The notes under the pieces: model-generated
Seen by the model: only the letters and a program-made list of their open reading frames with translations
What the model was told of the DNA's origin: nothing
The model's database searches: none
Part shown: piece by piece, positions 27,007 through 35,286 of the stretch
How positions within the stretch are numbered: the first letter of the stretch is position 1
Layout of the letters: every line of letters starts with the position of its first letter
From: Arthrobacter liuii
GTDB taxonomy: Bacteria; Actinomycetota; Actinomycetes; Actinomycetales; Micrococcaceae
Assembly: GCF_014639275.1 (NCBI RefSeq)
Contig: NZ_BMFW01000004.1
Location: forward strand, 124,001 to 188,000
Length of the DNA stretch: 64,000 nt
Reading direction: 5' to 3'
Position numbers and translations under genes: made by a program

Positions 27007-28208
27007 TGGACTACCGCCCTTCTGTGCAACTTCTTGTGGGGTCTTGCTTCCCAGCTCGGCTTAAACCGCTCCACAAGTTGCCGCAGACCCTTCTGCGCGG
27101 GATCCCTGCTGCCGTCCTGGAGGAGCGGGATTCCTTTATTGGTAGAGAAAGGGAGGGTCCTGGAACGGGGGAGCACTACATCGACCGGAGCGCCGATAGT
27201 TGCTTCTACATCCTGGAGCGTCAGCCCGCTACGGCGGTCTGCCATGTTGAGGACTACGTGGCGAACTTCCGGCAAGAGGTTCAGCTCGGAAAGAATCTGG
27301 TTGCCAGAGCGAAGGCCTCGTATGCTCGGAACATCCATGCCGCAAATCCATACAGCGTCGGAAGCCAAGTCAAGGGTTGCCAGGACATGTTCACCGAGCC
27401 CCGGCGCCGTATCGACCACGACGTACTGGAACTCCTGCCGCAGCTGGGTAAGCAGATGGCTGACGTTCTCTCCCGTGATCCGGTCCATCTCCACCGGGTT
27501 CTTTGGGGCACACAGGGCGTAGATACCGGCAGGGTGCACGGTCAGGTACGTCTTGAGGACCATGGAGTCTTGGCTCGCGGCACCGACAACGGCGTCCGTG
27601 ATGGTGTGGTCGGGTTCCAGCATCAGCCCGCTGGCGACGTCTCCAAACTGCAGATCCAGGTCCACGATGACCACCCCCATTGGAGCGATCTTTCCCAGCC
27701 CCACGGCCAGGTTCGTGGCAACGGTCGTCTTGCCTACCCCTCCCTTGGGGGAGATGACGGCGATGATTCGACCCCCCGCTGCGTGCTCGTGATGCTCGGA
27801 GCTGCTTGGGGACAAACCCCGTCGCCGCCCGGCCGAGGCAAGGCTGGCCCGCTCGACGATGATCCGGATGTGGTCCACTTCTGCTGCCGGATCCAGAAGA
27901 TCCCGGATGCCGGCCCGCATCGCCTTGATTGCCACTTCGGAGGATTCGTCGGTCACCAGGATCATGCTGATCTCCGGATACTGTAGATCCATCACTGCGG
28001 CGAACTTCAAGGTCTCGTCAGCCGGCAGCCCGGGTCCCAGGATGAAGACTTCAGGAGGTTCCCCGAGGAGTTGCGTCAAGACTTCCTCGGGACCCTGGGG
28101 GAGATAGTCAGCCTGGAAGTATTGAAGGGTTCCCGGCATGGCTGCAGTAGCCAGACGAACTTTGCGCTCGAATTCCGCGTTAGGGGTGATCAGGACAAAG
28201 CGGCTCAT
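27003..28208 (-). CDS. cpaE: Tad pilus localisation ATPase CpaE/TadZ (locus 2)
   Basis: A 401-residue protein. The N-terminal receiver-like domain (MSRFVLITPNAEFERKV ... ILGPGLPADE) is followed by a MinD/ParA-type ATPase with ISPKGGVGKTTVATNLAVGL, VDLDLQFGDVASGLML and VVVDTAPGLGEHV. The C-terminus (LRQLVERFKPSWEAR...KLHRRAVVQ) is conserved with locus 1. It is expected to place the pilus machine in the cell. It overlaps both neighbours by 4 bases. Confidence 0.93.
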   Translation of the reverse strand: MSRFVLITPNAEFERKVRLATAAMPGTLQYFQADYLPQGPEEVLTQLLGEPPEVFILGPGLPADETLKFAAVMDLQYPEISMILVTDESSEVAIKAMRAGIRDLLDPAAEVDHIRIIVERASLASAGRRRGLSPSSSEHHEHAAGGRIIAVISPKGGVGKTTVATNLAVGLGKIAPMGVVIVDLDLQFGDVASGLMLEPDHTITDAVVGAASQDSMVLKTYLTVHPAGIYALCAPKNPVEMDRITGENVSHLLTQLRQEFQYVVVDTAPGLGEHVLATLDLASDAVWICGMDVPSIRGLRSGNQILSELNLLPEVRHVVLNMADRRSGLTLQDVEATIGAPVDVVLPRSRTLPFSTNKGIPLLQDGSRDPAQKGLRQLVERFKPSWEARPHKKLHRRAVVQ

Positions 28209-28984
28209 CGGAATACCTTCGTCTTGTCCACAACGCCTGTGGTGCCCTCCGTAGCCCCGGTGGGCTCTTTCGACATGTAGATCTTGCCGAATTCTGCTGC
28301 GTACACCAGGCGTTCGGCGTCAACTGAGTTCCGGGCGACCGTGATCAGGTAGATTCCGTCGCTTTGTGCATTGCTGCCGGAGCTGAGGGATCCATCCGAC
28401 TTTTGGGTCGAATCCTGCTGAGCCGGATTGCCGTTGCTCAACTGGGTGGCAGTGACAAGGACTTTGTGGAAGGTGAGCTGGGTGCCCGCCGATTGCGTAG
28501 CCGTTTGTCCAGCCCCGTTGGTGGATGACTCGGTGAGGGAGATGAAGATGCCCACAGTGTCACCGGCGGAAATCTTTCCGCCGACTACGCGTTCGATGGG
28601 GAGCTTGAGTGAAATCTCCTGCATGCCGTCAGGGACAGCGACTCGTGACGGCCCGAGGAATGACTGCTTTTCCACCAGCCGGCTCGAGAGCAGTTGTTCT
28701 CCTGGAACCAGGGCAACGGCGGTGACCTTTGACCCCAAGGAGTTTAGATCGGTCACACTATCCGCGGTGAGTGCTGACTTTGGGAGCGGCTTCTTGGCTA
28801 CTGACCCTCCCAAATCGCTGACTGCTGTTCCTGCAGGAACGGCGGCCTGAACCACAAAGACTTCCGATGTCTCGGTTCCGGCCATGGCACGGGCATCCGC
28901 GCTCTGTACGTAGGTAATAAGAAGGACTGTGCCGCTTATCGCGATGACTAGCGCGGCGATGCCTCCCAGTAGGCGTGCTTTCAC
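28205..28984 (-). CDS. cpaB: Tad pilus assembly protein CpaB/RcpC (SAF domain, locus 2)
   Basis: A 259-residue protein with an N-terminal helix (LLGGIAALVIAISGTVLLITY), a SAF domain (VFVVQAAVPAGTAVSDLGGSV ... TAVALVPGEQLLSSRL) and an RcpC-like C-terminus. A Ser/Asn/Gln-rich insert occurs around residues 190-225 (NGNPAQQDSTQKSDGSLS), longer than in the locus 1 protein. It lies 22 bases after tadG and overlaps cpaE. Confidence 0.9.
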   Translation of the reverse strand: MKARLLGGIAALVIAISGTVLLITYVQSADARAMAGTETSEVFVVQAAVPAGTAVSDLGGSVAKKPLPKSALTADSVTDLNSLGSKVTAVALVPGEQLLSSRLVEKQSFLGPSRVAVPDGMQEISLKLPIERVVGGKISAGDTVGIFISLTESSTNGAGQTATQSAGTQLTFHKVLVTATQLSNGNPAQQDSTQKSDGSLSSGSNAQSDGIYLITVARNSVDAERLVYAAEFGKIYMSKEPTGATEGTTGVVDKTKVFR

Positions 28985-29006
28985 TTTCTTCCCCTTAGTC
29001 GTTGCT

Positions 29007-30023
29007 TTACTTGATCAGCCCGATGACAATGACGTTGCCATTGGGTGTGGTGGAACCTCCGGTGAAGAGGTTGGGGTCCGCGGAGTATCCGACGAACGTT
29101 CCGTAGAGGCCCTTTTGACTCCCGGTGAAAACGTTGGTTGGGTCATATTTGGCCTGACCAGTAAAGTTCCATGCCTGGAGCTTGAACCCGGCCCACTTTT
29201 CGATGTAGTACTGGACGCTGGATCCATTGCATGAGCCGAACTGGGCTGCGGGCATTCCCGCGCAGGTGTACTTGTAGACCGGAAGCGCAACGGTGGAGTT
29301 GGCGAGTGACGGATTAAGTGTCGGGTTGAACAGGTCCATGCATCCGTTTGGAACGGCACCTCCTGCGCTTGTCATGCTCCACTGCCCAACTTCAGCGGTA
29401 ACTTTGCATCCAGTGCTGCTGTCGGGATTCAGCCAAGCGAACCCACCTGGAATGATTTGATTCGACGGGTTAAGCCCGTTGCAATCTTGTGCGCCTGCGC
29501 CCCCACCCTGGGTGAGGATCTTGTGGGGCAGCCCGTCATCTGTGAATTCGCAAGTAGCGAAAGTCAACGGGAGGATGGAAATACCTTTAGTGACGTACTT
29601 CCACTTCGCCGTTGCTGTAGCACCTACCGTCACGGGTGGAGCGTTGAGTGCGCTGGCAAACATCTTGGTCAGGAAGCCGGCGTTTGTGGCGCCATCCTTT
29701 GTAGAGGTGGTTACGGAGACCTGGCCCGCGACGGAAAGATCAACTGACTGAACTGTTGACTGCGAGTCCAGGGAATTGCCGTTCGCAAGTGACGAGGCAA
29801 GGGCAACAGCGCTGGCTTGGGAGCAGCCTGAGGCTGCGCAAAGGTCCACCGCAGCCAGAGCCCCGGCGTCTGCGGCATTCTGCAGCTGTGCCCGTTCCGC
29901 GTATATCTGGCCTGTGTCGACCGCGAGGGCGCCAGCACCTAATAGAACCAACATCATCACAGCCACTAGGACACCAGCGGCACCCCGCTCGGCGGCTTCG
30001 CGATTCAGATTCATCCGCCGCAT
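29007..30023 (-). CDS. tadG: TadG-like pilus-associated protein (locus 2)
   Basis: A 338-residue protein: MRRMNLNREAAERGAAGVL then a hydrophobic helix (VAVMMLVLLGAGALAVDTG), the TadG motif IYAERAQLQNAADAGALAAVD, and a secreted remainder with several cysteines (LCAASGC, CKVTAEV, CMDLF, CAGMP). An internal ATG would give MNLNRE; the ATG at 30023 keeps the 13-base overlap with tadE seen in locus 1. Distribution of cysteines and length differ from the locus 1 protein, so the exposed surface is not conserved. Confidence 0.87.
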   Translation of the reverse strand: MRRMNLNREAAERGAAGVLVAVMMLVLLGAGALAVDTGQIYAERAQLQNAADAGALAAVDLCAASGCSQASAVALASSLANGNSLDSQSTVQSVDLSVAGQVSVTTSTKDGATNAGFLTKMFASALNAPPVTVGATATAKWKYVTKGISILPLTFATCEFTDDGLPHKILTQGGGAGAQDCNGLNPSNQIIPGGFAWLNPDSSTGCKVTAEVGQWSMTSAGGAVPNGCMDLFNPTLNPSLANSTVALPVYKYTCAGMPAAQFGSCNGSSVQYYIEKWAGFKLQAWNFTGQAKYDPTNVFTGSQKGLYGTFVGYSADPNLFTGGSTTPNGNVIVIGLIK

Positions 30024-30400
30024 CGCATGGCTCCTACTCCGGTCAATCCGACTGACGATCCAAACAGGCCTGTCATCGTTGGCGCGCTGTAGGTAATCGT
30101 TACCTTCATCGTGGTGTCCGGTGTGCAGGCCGTGGGGGAGAACGTGTAGCTGAACGGGCCGCTAAGACCCGGCGCCCCGGCGACTGCGGCGGCTTTTGCG
30201 TCGGTTTGACTGTTCTTGACAGCCATAGTCCTCGCGGCCTCGCGAGCGGCTTGGGTTACGGAAATCTGGGCGTTATAGGCATTGGCGAACTCGACGATGC
30301 CTACTACGACGGCCAGGAGGATGGGAGCCACCAGCGCGAACTCCACAGCAACGGCGCCACGACTTTTGTGTTCCGTGTTTTCTTTGCGGATCTTCTTCAA
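30011..30400 (-). CDS. tadE: TadE-like pseudopilin (locus 2)
   Basis: A 129-residue pseudopilin from the TTG at 30400, preceded by GGGGGATCCG. It carries HKSRG|AVAVEFALVAPILLAVVVG, the TadE cleavage motif and helix, then NAYNAQISVTQAAREAARTMA as in locus 1 (NAYNAQASLSAAAREGVRVMA). Cysteines near the end (TACTPD, AMRCGG) match those of the locus 1 protein. The length equals that of the locus 1 gene, which supports the TTG start over a longer frame that runs through the flp gene. Confidence 0.87.
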   Translation of the reverse strand: MKKIRKENTEHKSRGAVAVEFALVAPILLAVVVGIVEFANAYNAQISVTQAAREAARTMAVKNSQTDAKAAAVAGAPGLSGPFSYTFSPTACTPDTTMKVTITYSAPTMTGLFGSSVGLTGVGAMRCGG

Positions 30401-30424
30401 CGGATCCCCCGAAGTTGATTGCGA

Positions 30425-30461
30425 TTTCGGACGTGCCGCAATTGGTGCGGCACATCCGAAA
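30425..30461 (-). terminator. Hairpin between flp and tadE (locus 2)
   Basis: TTTCGGACGTGCCGCA (30425-30440) pairs with TGCGGCACATCCGAAA (30446-30461), one internal mismatch, five-base loop. The A/T ends give a short U-rich tail on either strand. It occupies the same place as the hairpin in locus 1 and probably reduces read-through from pilin into assembly genes. Confidence 0.65.
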
Positions 30462-30471
30462 ATTGGGGTGG

Positions 30472-30672
30472 CTACCAGGTGCCGACTGTCGAGCCCAGGC
30501 TGGAGAACCAGTTGTTCAGCGCTGTGCCGAAGGCAGTAACGCCGATGATGATGAGGAGTGCGATGAACGCCACGAGGAGCGAATACTCTGTCGCGGTTGC
30601 ACCCTTTTCCGAGGAGATGCGCTCCTTGCAGCTCGCGACGAAGGCGAGTACGGAGACCATGAATGAAGTCAT
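30472..30672 (-). CDS. flp: Flp family type IVb pilin (locus 2, downstream copy)
   Basis: A 66-residue prepilin: leader MTSFMVSVLAFVASCKERIS, site SEKG|ATATEYS, helix LLVAFIALLIIIGVTAFG and tail NNWFSSLGSTVGTW. The leader contains a cysteine. It is closely related to the copy at 30830 (most differences lie in the leader) and distinct from the locus 1 pilins, whose tail is GQLNTMFTGVTA. A longer frame to 30738 lacks support; GTTTTAGGGACAGAA lies before the ATG. Confidence 0.92.
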   Translation of the reverse strand: MTSFMVSVLAFVASCKERISSEKGATATEYSLLVAFIALLIIIGVTAFGTALNNWFSSLGSTVGTW

Positions 30673-30775
30673 TTCTGTCCCTAAATTCTTGTTTTGGCAC
30701 GGTCGCTGATGCGCCGGCTGATCGCCCCAGGCGATCACTAAGTCGCAGCCGGAGAATGCTGTCCGGCTACCAAGA

Positions 30776-30815
30776 AGTGCGCCGCGCCCGCTGGGCTACA
30801 GGGACGCGGCGCACT
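30776..30815 (-). terminator. Hairpin between the two locus 2 flp genes
   Basis: AGTGCGCCGCG (30776-30786) pairs perfectly with CGCGGCGCACT (30805-30815) around an 18-base loop. It follows the first flp gene of locus 2. Together with 15862-15896 and 30425-30461 it shows a repeated gene-then-hairpin pattern after pilin genes. Confidence 0.6.
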
Positions 30816-30829
30816 GTTGAGGCGGCCAA

Positions 30830-31030
30830 CTACCAGGTGCCGACCTTGGATCCCAGGCTCGAGAACCAGGTGTTGAGGGCACCGCCAAAGGCGGTGACGC
30901 CGACGATAATGAGCAAAGCAATGAACGCGACGAGCAGCGAGTACTCCGTGGCGGTCGCTCCCTTTTCAGAGGAGAAACGATCCTTGACGCCGGCAACGAA
31001 TGCCATCATCGAGACCATGAGAGAAGTCAT
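30830..31030 (-). CDS. flp: Flp family type IVb pilin (locus 2, upstream copy)
   Basis: A 66-residue prepilin: leader MTSLMVSMMAFVAGVKDRFS, site SEKG|ATATEYS, helix LLVAFIALLIIVGVTAFG, tail NTWFSSLGSKVGTW. It is the first pilin gene of locus 2 and is preceded by AAGGAAAATACA and an A/T-rich leader. It is likely to be the most highly expressed gene of the locus. Confidence 0.93.
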   Translation of the reverse strand: MTSLMVSMMAFVAGVKDRFSSEKGATATEYSLLVAFIALLIIVGVTAFGGALNTWFSSLGSKVGTW

Positions 31031-31308
31031 TGTATTTTCCTTAATTCGGTGAAATTGAATTGATTTTTATTTCAACGAATTTCCAGCTGCCCCCATGAAT
31101 CCTTAGCGGCTGGACTTCGCTAAGAAGAGATTGTCATTTACGCCGGAGGGCAACAATGCGTAGTGGTACTCGACTTTTAGGCGGCGCGCCGAAAGGACGT
31201 ACTCGAATACTCGGAAAGGTACCTAGGGTGCGATCACCCTGCTCCATCGACTACTTGGATGGGCGCGCTTCAACCCGAGCGCAAGGAGTCGCTCGGCTGC
31301 AGTTCCTG
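31031..31308 (-). promoter_or_regulatory. Leader/promoter region of Tad locus 2
   Basis: A 278-base gap between the prepilin peptidase gene and the first locus 2 pilin. Next to the pilin it is unusually A/T-rich for this genome (about 31030-31080). A short palindrome, CTTAGCG (31104-31110) with CGCTAAG (31119-31125), lies further upstream. It probably holds the pilin promoter, but I cannot assign -35/-10 boxes with confidence. I see no gene in it. Confidence 0.4.
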
Positions 31309-31974
31309 CTACTGGATGAGCAGGGCAGTGAGGGCCAGGGCGCCAAGCATGGCGGGGCCGTGCGGCACTTCCTTGGCCGTATTCCGGCGTTTTCCGCCGA
31401 GGAACACCGCTGTGGTGACCCCGTTCACGATGAAGCCCAGAAGGCCTCCATAGAGCAGTTGGCTCCAACCTAGGTACCCGAGGTAAAGGCCGACGGGTGC
31501 CGCCAGTTTCACATCGCCCATGCCGATGCCGCCAGGGGAAATCAACGCCAAAATAAGGTAGACGGCAAACAAAATGACCGCGCTGAAGAGGGCGCGGACG
31601 AAGTCATCAGGTTGCTGACTAAATATGAGGGGAGCTCCCAACAGGACAATGCCGGCGACTAAGAGAATGAATACGAGCTGGTTGGGCAATAAATGCAGCG
31701 CAATATCCACCCTGGCAAGTTGAACGCCGAGTACTGCAAGGAGGATTAGGGCCGACAGGCCCGGTGGAGTGCCAAAGCGCAGGACGAAGGCGACGCAGGC
31801 GCCGCCGGTGACTGCCGCCGTCGTGATCCGCGCGCGCGGCGTTGGGAGGCCGCCCAGCCGCGGGAGCAGCCTGGCAATGAGGATCTCAGCCACGGGGGAG
31901 AGGAGGCACCCCAGGAGGCCAAGGGAAACGACCATGAGCAAACCGGCCGAGCCGCCGCCCCCTGCTGATACCAC
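31309..31974 (-). CDS. Prepilin peptidase, A24 family (TadV/CpaA)
   Basis: A 221-residue membrane protein with about six hydrophobic segments. The two catalytic aspartates of the GXGD family are visible: the first in LARVDIALHLLPNQ and the second in GGIGMGDVKLAAPVG. It cleaves Flp prepilins and TadE/TadG-type pseudopilins at the G|xxxxE site. Only one such gene is present in the window, so it may serve both Tad loci. The GTG at 31974 gives a Gly-rich start; ATG 31935 (MVVSLGLLGC) is a plausible alternative. It lies upstream of locus 2 on the same strand. Confidence 0.88.
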   Translation of the reverse strand: MVSAGGGGSAGLLMVVSLGLLGCLLSPVAEILIARLLPRLGGLPTPRARITTAAVTGGACVAFVLRFGTPPGLSALILLAVLGVQLARVDIALHLLPNQLVFILLVAGIVLLGAPLIFSQQPDDFVRALFSAVILFAVYLILALISPGGIGMGDVKLAAPVGLYLGYLGWSQLLYGGLLGFIVNGVTTAVFLGGKRRNTAKEVPHGPAMLGALALTALLIQ

Positions 31975-32268
31975 TGCGCCCCCTCGGTTGGTCGGGCCGA
32001 CGCGCGATGTGCTGGCCGTCTGCTACCCCATTTTGACCCTGAACCCCCTGACGCGCTAATCTTGGTAGTCGTTGTGCGTGTCCTATTCCGATGGTGCGTG
32101 CCCGCTTGAGAATCCGGTTGCAGGATAGCTACTCAACGTGCACATTCGGAACTTCAGGATGACTGGTTACATGGAGCCCTCACCTCTGTTCCGGTAGCGC
32201 GCAGACAGTAGGTGCGCGAGCTAGCGACACCTAAACAAGAACGCCAGAACAAGAACGAGGCAAACACC

Positions 32269-32712
32269 GTGCGTACGTACACCCCGAAGCCCGGCGATAT
32301 CAACCGCCAGTGGCACGTCATTGACGCCACCGACGTTGTCCTTGGTCGTCTTGCAAGCCAGACCGCAATCCTGCTGCGCGGCAAGCACAAGGCCACTTTC
32401 GCATCCCACATGGACATGGGCGACTTTGTCATCATCATCAACGCTGAGAAGGTAGCCCTGACCGGCGCCAAGCTGGAGCAGAAGCGCGCATACCGCCACT
32501 CCGGCTACCCGGGCGGCCTGACCTCCGTCAACTACGCGGAACTCCTGGAATCCAACCCGGTCCGCGCCGTTGAGAAGGCCATCAAGGGCATGCTCCCCAA
32601 GAACTCCCTCGCTGCCCAGCAGCTGGGCAAGCTGAAGGTGTACCGCGGTGCAGAGCACCCCCACGCCGCCCAGCAGCCCAAGACTTTCGAAATCACCCAG
32701 GTCGCCCAGTAG
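32269..32712 (+). CDS. rplM: 50S ribosomal protein L13
   Basis: A 147-residue L13 from the GTG at 32269 ([20 protein letters not shown]), with [21 protein letters not shown] and [26 protein letters not shown] lies at a normal distance before the GTG. A 19-codon extension to 32212 exists but is non-conserved. It heads the rplM-rpsI pair. The 294 bases upstream contain no gene I can support and should hold the promoter. Confidence 0.97.
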   Translation: MRTYTPKPGDINRQWHVIDATDVVLGRLASQTAILLRGKHKATFASHMDMGDFVIIINAEKVALTGAKLEQKRAYRHSGYPGGLTSVNYAELLESNPVRAVEKAIKGMLPKNSLAAQQLGKLKVYRGAEHPHAAQQPKTFEITQVAQ

Positions 32713-32750
32713 TCCTGGCCACCAAACAACTTATCTATACAAGGAGAATC

Positions 32751-33254
32751 GTGGCTCAGAACGAAGAGACCACCGAGGTCGTCGAGGCCGAGGAAAACCT
32801 GACCAGCTACACCTCTGAAAGCTCAGCTGCCGAAGCTGCGCCGAAGAAGGAGCGCCCGGCCCTGACCGTCGCCGGCGCAGCCGTTGGCCGCCGCAAGGAA
32901 GCCGTGGCACGCGTCCGCGTTGTGCCCGGCTCGGGCAAGTGGACCATCAACGGCCGTGCGCTGGACAACTACTTCCCAAACAAGCTGCACCAGCAGGACG
33001 TCAACGAGCCCTTCAAGATCCTGGATCTCGAAGGCGCCTACGATGTCATCGCCCGCATCCACGGTGGCGGCATCTCCGGTCAGGCCGGTGCACTGCGCCT
33101 CGGCATCGCCCGTTCGCTGAACGAGATCGACGTCGAGAACAACCGCGCCACGCTGAAGAAGGCCGGTTACCTGTCCCGCGACGCCCGTGTCATCGAGCGT
33201 AAGAAGGCCGGTCTCAAGAAGGCCCGCAAGGCCCAGCAGTACTCCAAGCGCTAA
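32751..33254 (+). CDS. rpsI: 30S ribosomal protein S9
   Basis: A 167-residue S9 from the GTG at 32751, preceded by AAGGAGAATC. The first 40 residues are a Glu-rich extension ([17 protein letters not shown]) common in actinobacteria. The core has [23 protein letters not shown] and the C-terminal [18 protein letters not shown] reaching the P site. In related genomes it is normally followed by glmM; here a 6.4-kb insert separates them. Confidence 0.97.
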   Translation: MAQNEETTEVVEAEENLTSYTSESSAAEAAPKKERPALTVAGAAVGRRKEAVARVRVVPGSGKWTINGRALDNYFPNKLHQQDVNEPFKILDLEGAYDVIARIHGGGISGQAGALRLGIARSLNEIDVENNRATLKKAGYLSRDARVIERKKAGLKKARKAQQYSKR

Positions 33255-33267
33255 ACCCGCTTGCACA

Positions 33268-33303
33268 GAAGCCCGTCCCGCCACTTGGCGGGGCGGGCTT
33301 TTC
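33268..33303 (+). terminator. Rho-independent terminator of rplM-rpsI
   Basis: GAAGCCCGTCCCGCCA (33268-33283) pairs with TGGCGGGGCGGGCTT (from 33286), followed by TTTT. A strong G+C-rich stem and T-run placed 13 bases after the rpsI stop. Confidence 0.9.
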
Positions 33304-33374
33304 TGCGCGCCGGACATCCTTGAGACGATCCACCGGATCGCGAGTCCGGCAGCAGACGCATCAAGCCCCTCGAC

Positions 33375-33391
33375 TAGAATAGGTTTTAGTG
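33375..33391 (+). promoter_or_regulatory. Orphan -10 box and GTG, possible relic of the glmM promoter
   Basis: TAGAAT (33375-33380) is followed after eight bases by a GTG (33389), the layout seen before leaderless genes elsewhere in this window. The reading frame stops after three codons (GTG CTC ACA TGA). The sequence lies exactly where glmM would start if the island were absent, and AAGCCCCT before it recurs before glmM at 39735. It may be the ancestral glmM promoter cut off by the insertion. Confidence 0.4.
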
Positions 33392-33392
33392 C

Positions 33393-35252
33393 TCACATGA
33401 TGCGTTTGGACAGGTCGTAAATGCCCTGTCCATTTATCACCTCGAGGTCAAAATGCCTTTTTACCCAGTCTGAAATGTCACTCACCGTGCTTGCCTTTGA
33501 CTGTGTTGCCAAAAACTCGTCCTGGGGCAGGAAGTAGCAGATCTTTCCGTCCTCTACGTGGTCTTTGAAAGCCTGGAGGGTGGGTGACGGGTCTGTCCCG
33601 GCGAATCCACCGAGCGGCATGACCGGTCGGCCAGCCTCAAGCTGGAGTCGTGCGGCTGTCTGCGAGGCTGTGGTGGCGGCCGCCCAAAGGCACGTTCCAG
33701 AAGAAGCCGTAAGTTTGTCGAGAATGGCGGTGTTTGGCGTCTGGCCAAAGGCAACGTCATACGCCCAAGCGGGGTTCCCATGTTTCATGTCATCCAGAAA
33801 GCGATTGATGCTCGTTTGGCTCTTCGTCAGCTGCCCGGAAACGGGGTTGGAACCGTTCTGTGGGAGTGTTGTATTGAGGGCTGATGTAAGGAGGGGCCCC
33901 GCCAACATGGCCGCCACCGCTACGCTTGCCGCCCCCACCTCAAGCCAGCGGGCCGGGGGCCGGACAACCGACAGCGCTGCGCCGAGAGCTCCTAGGAGCA
34001 TGATTCCATTGTCAAGCCACTCCGGCCAGCCAACCACGCTGCTCAGGATGAGCCAAGTGCACACCGCCGTAGCCAGGATGCCAGCCGCTGCTACCACTCT
34101 GACCACAATCAGCCGGTGGTGCTGCAAATAGATTGCGCTGGCAACACCGAGGGTGAGGGCCAGCGGCGCCGAGAGCGCCTCCGTGTAGTAGGTGTGGATC
34201 TGATTTCCCATAAAGCTCAGGACGAGGTAGGTGCCCAGGAACCAAGTGATGGCCACAAAGGCCAAGGCCCTTGCTCCACCTTCGCGGGGTAGCAACCTCC
34301 AGCTAAAAGCTGTCAAAAGTGCGCCGATAATCGCGGCAGGCAGCATCCATCCGATTTCCTGGCCGTAGTTCGCATTAAGAAGCCGCGTAAGCCCAGCGTC
34401 CGAATCCACCTGCCTGAACTGTTCGGGTATCAGGTTTGCGACTGGACCAGCGTCGGTCCCCACTATGCGGTCCACCCCGTTGTAGGCCCAAGTCAGTTCC
34501 AGCACGCTGTTGGACTGTGAGCCTCCGACGTAAGGCCGCTTTCCCGCAGGGATCAGGTCTACTAACGTCATCCAGAAACCGCCGGTAAAAACCATCACAG
34601 CACCTGAAATGGCGAAATTCTTCAGCCTCCTGGACCAGGCCGCGTTGCCCCAGAACAGATACGCAACACTTACGCTCGGGAGGACCAAGAGCCCTTGAAG
34701 CTGTTTGGTCATGAAAGCCAGACCCACCGCGACGCCGGTGAGGATGAGATACCTCAACCGGTTCGACTCGATCGCATGCTGTACCGCATACACGGAGACA
34801 AGCATCAGCAGAAGCATGAGAGGATCCGGGTTGTTATACCGAGACATCAAGACCACGATCGGCGTGGTGAAGAATACGGCGGCAGCAAAAAGTGCAGGTA
34901 TCGCCGGAAAATTCTTACGAACGATGACGTAAATGAGCAGTGTAGATGTAACGCCCATAATTGCTTGTGGCGCCAATATTCCGATGGGCGTAAATCCGAA
35001 CATCTTCGTGGAAATCTCCATAACCCACAAGCTGAGTGGCGGCTTGTCAACGGTAATGGAATTGCCCCAGTCCGAGGACCCGAAAAATGCGGAACCCAAG
35101 TTCTGCGTGCCGGACTGGACTGCTGCACTGTAGAAGTAGTTAGCCCAGCCGTTGATTCCCAGGTTCCAAAAGTGGAAAATCCCGTTCAACACCAAAATGA
35201 GCAGCAACGCCGGCCGCTCCCACACTGGATTTTGGGGACGTCCCCTTATCAC
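33393..35252 (-). CDS. Multi-membrane glycosyltransferase, GT39/ArnT-like (second of tandem pair)
   Basis: About 619 residues from a GTG at 35252. The frame extends upstream over the preceding gene, so the start must lie near 35250-35290. AAAGAGGAGG at 35273-35282 is an excellent ribosome binding site, but no common start codon lies at ideal distance, leaving the start uncertain. Roughly 12 membrane helices; first loop GINGWANYFYSAAVQSG and ITVDKPPLSLWVMEIS; later SRYNNPDPLMLLLML and VDLIPAGKRPYVGGSQSNS; soluble end MPLGGFAGTDPSPTLQAF. Same family as the genes at 18156 and 35287, but the loop has Asn where the others have Asp (GINGWAN against LDRNGWAN). Confidence 0.82.
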   Translation of the reverse strand: MIRGRPQNPVWERPALLLILVLNGIFHFWNLGINGWANYFYSAAVQSGTQNLGSAFFGSSDWGNSITVDKPPLSLWVMEISTKMFGFTPIGILAPQAIMGVTSTLLIYVIVRKNFPAIPALFAAAVFFTTPIVVLMSRYNNPDPLMLLLMLVSVYAVQHAIESNRLRYLILTGVAVGLAFMTKQLQGLLVLPSVSVAYLFWGNAAWSRRLKNFAISGAVMVFTGGFWMTLVDLIPAGKRPYVGGSQSNSVLELTWAYNGVDRIVGTDAGPVANLIPEQFRQVDSDAGLTRLLNANYGQEIGWMLPAAIIGALLTAFSWRLLPREGGARALAFVAITWFLGTYLVLSFMGNQIHTYYTEALSAPLALTLGVASAIYLQHHRLIVVRVVAAAGILATAVCTWLILSSVVGWPEWLDNGIMLLGALGAALSVVRPPARWLEVGAASVAVAAMLAGPLLTSALNTTLPQNGSNPVSGQLTKSQTSINRFLDDMKHGNPAWAYDVAFGQTPNTAILDKLTASSGTCLWAAATTASQTAARLQLEAGRPVMPLGGFAGTDPSPTLQAFKDHVEDGKICYFLPQDEFLATQSKASTVSDISDWVKRHFDLEVINGQGIYDLSKRIM

Positions 35253-35286
35253 TCCACGAAGAAACCGTATGGCCTCCTCTTTATAG

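Noticed and set aside
31156-31473. Plus-strand frame of 105 codons in the locus 2 leader
   Set aside because: Overlaps the prepilin peptidase gene on the other strand for half its length and matches no family pattern; no convincing ribosome binding site.
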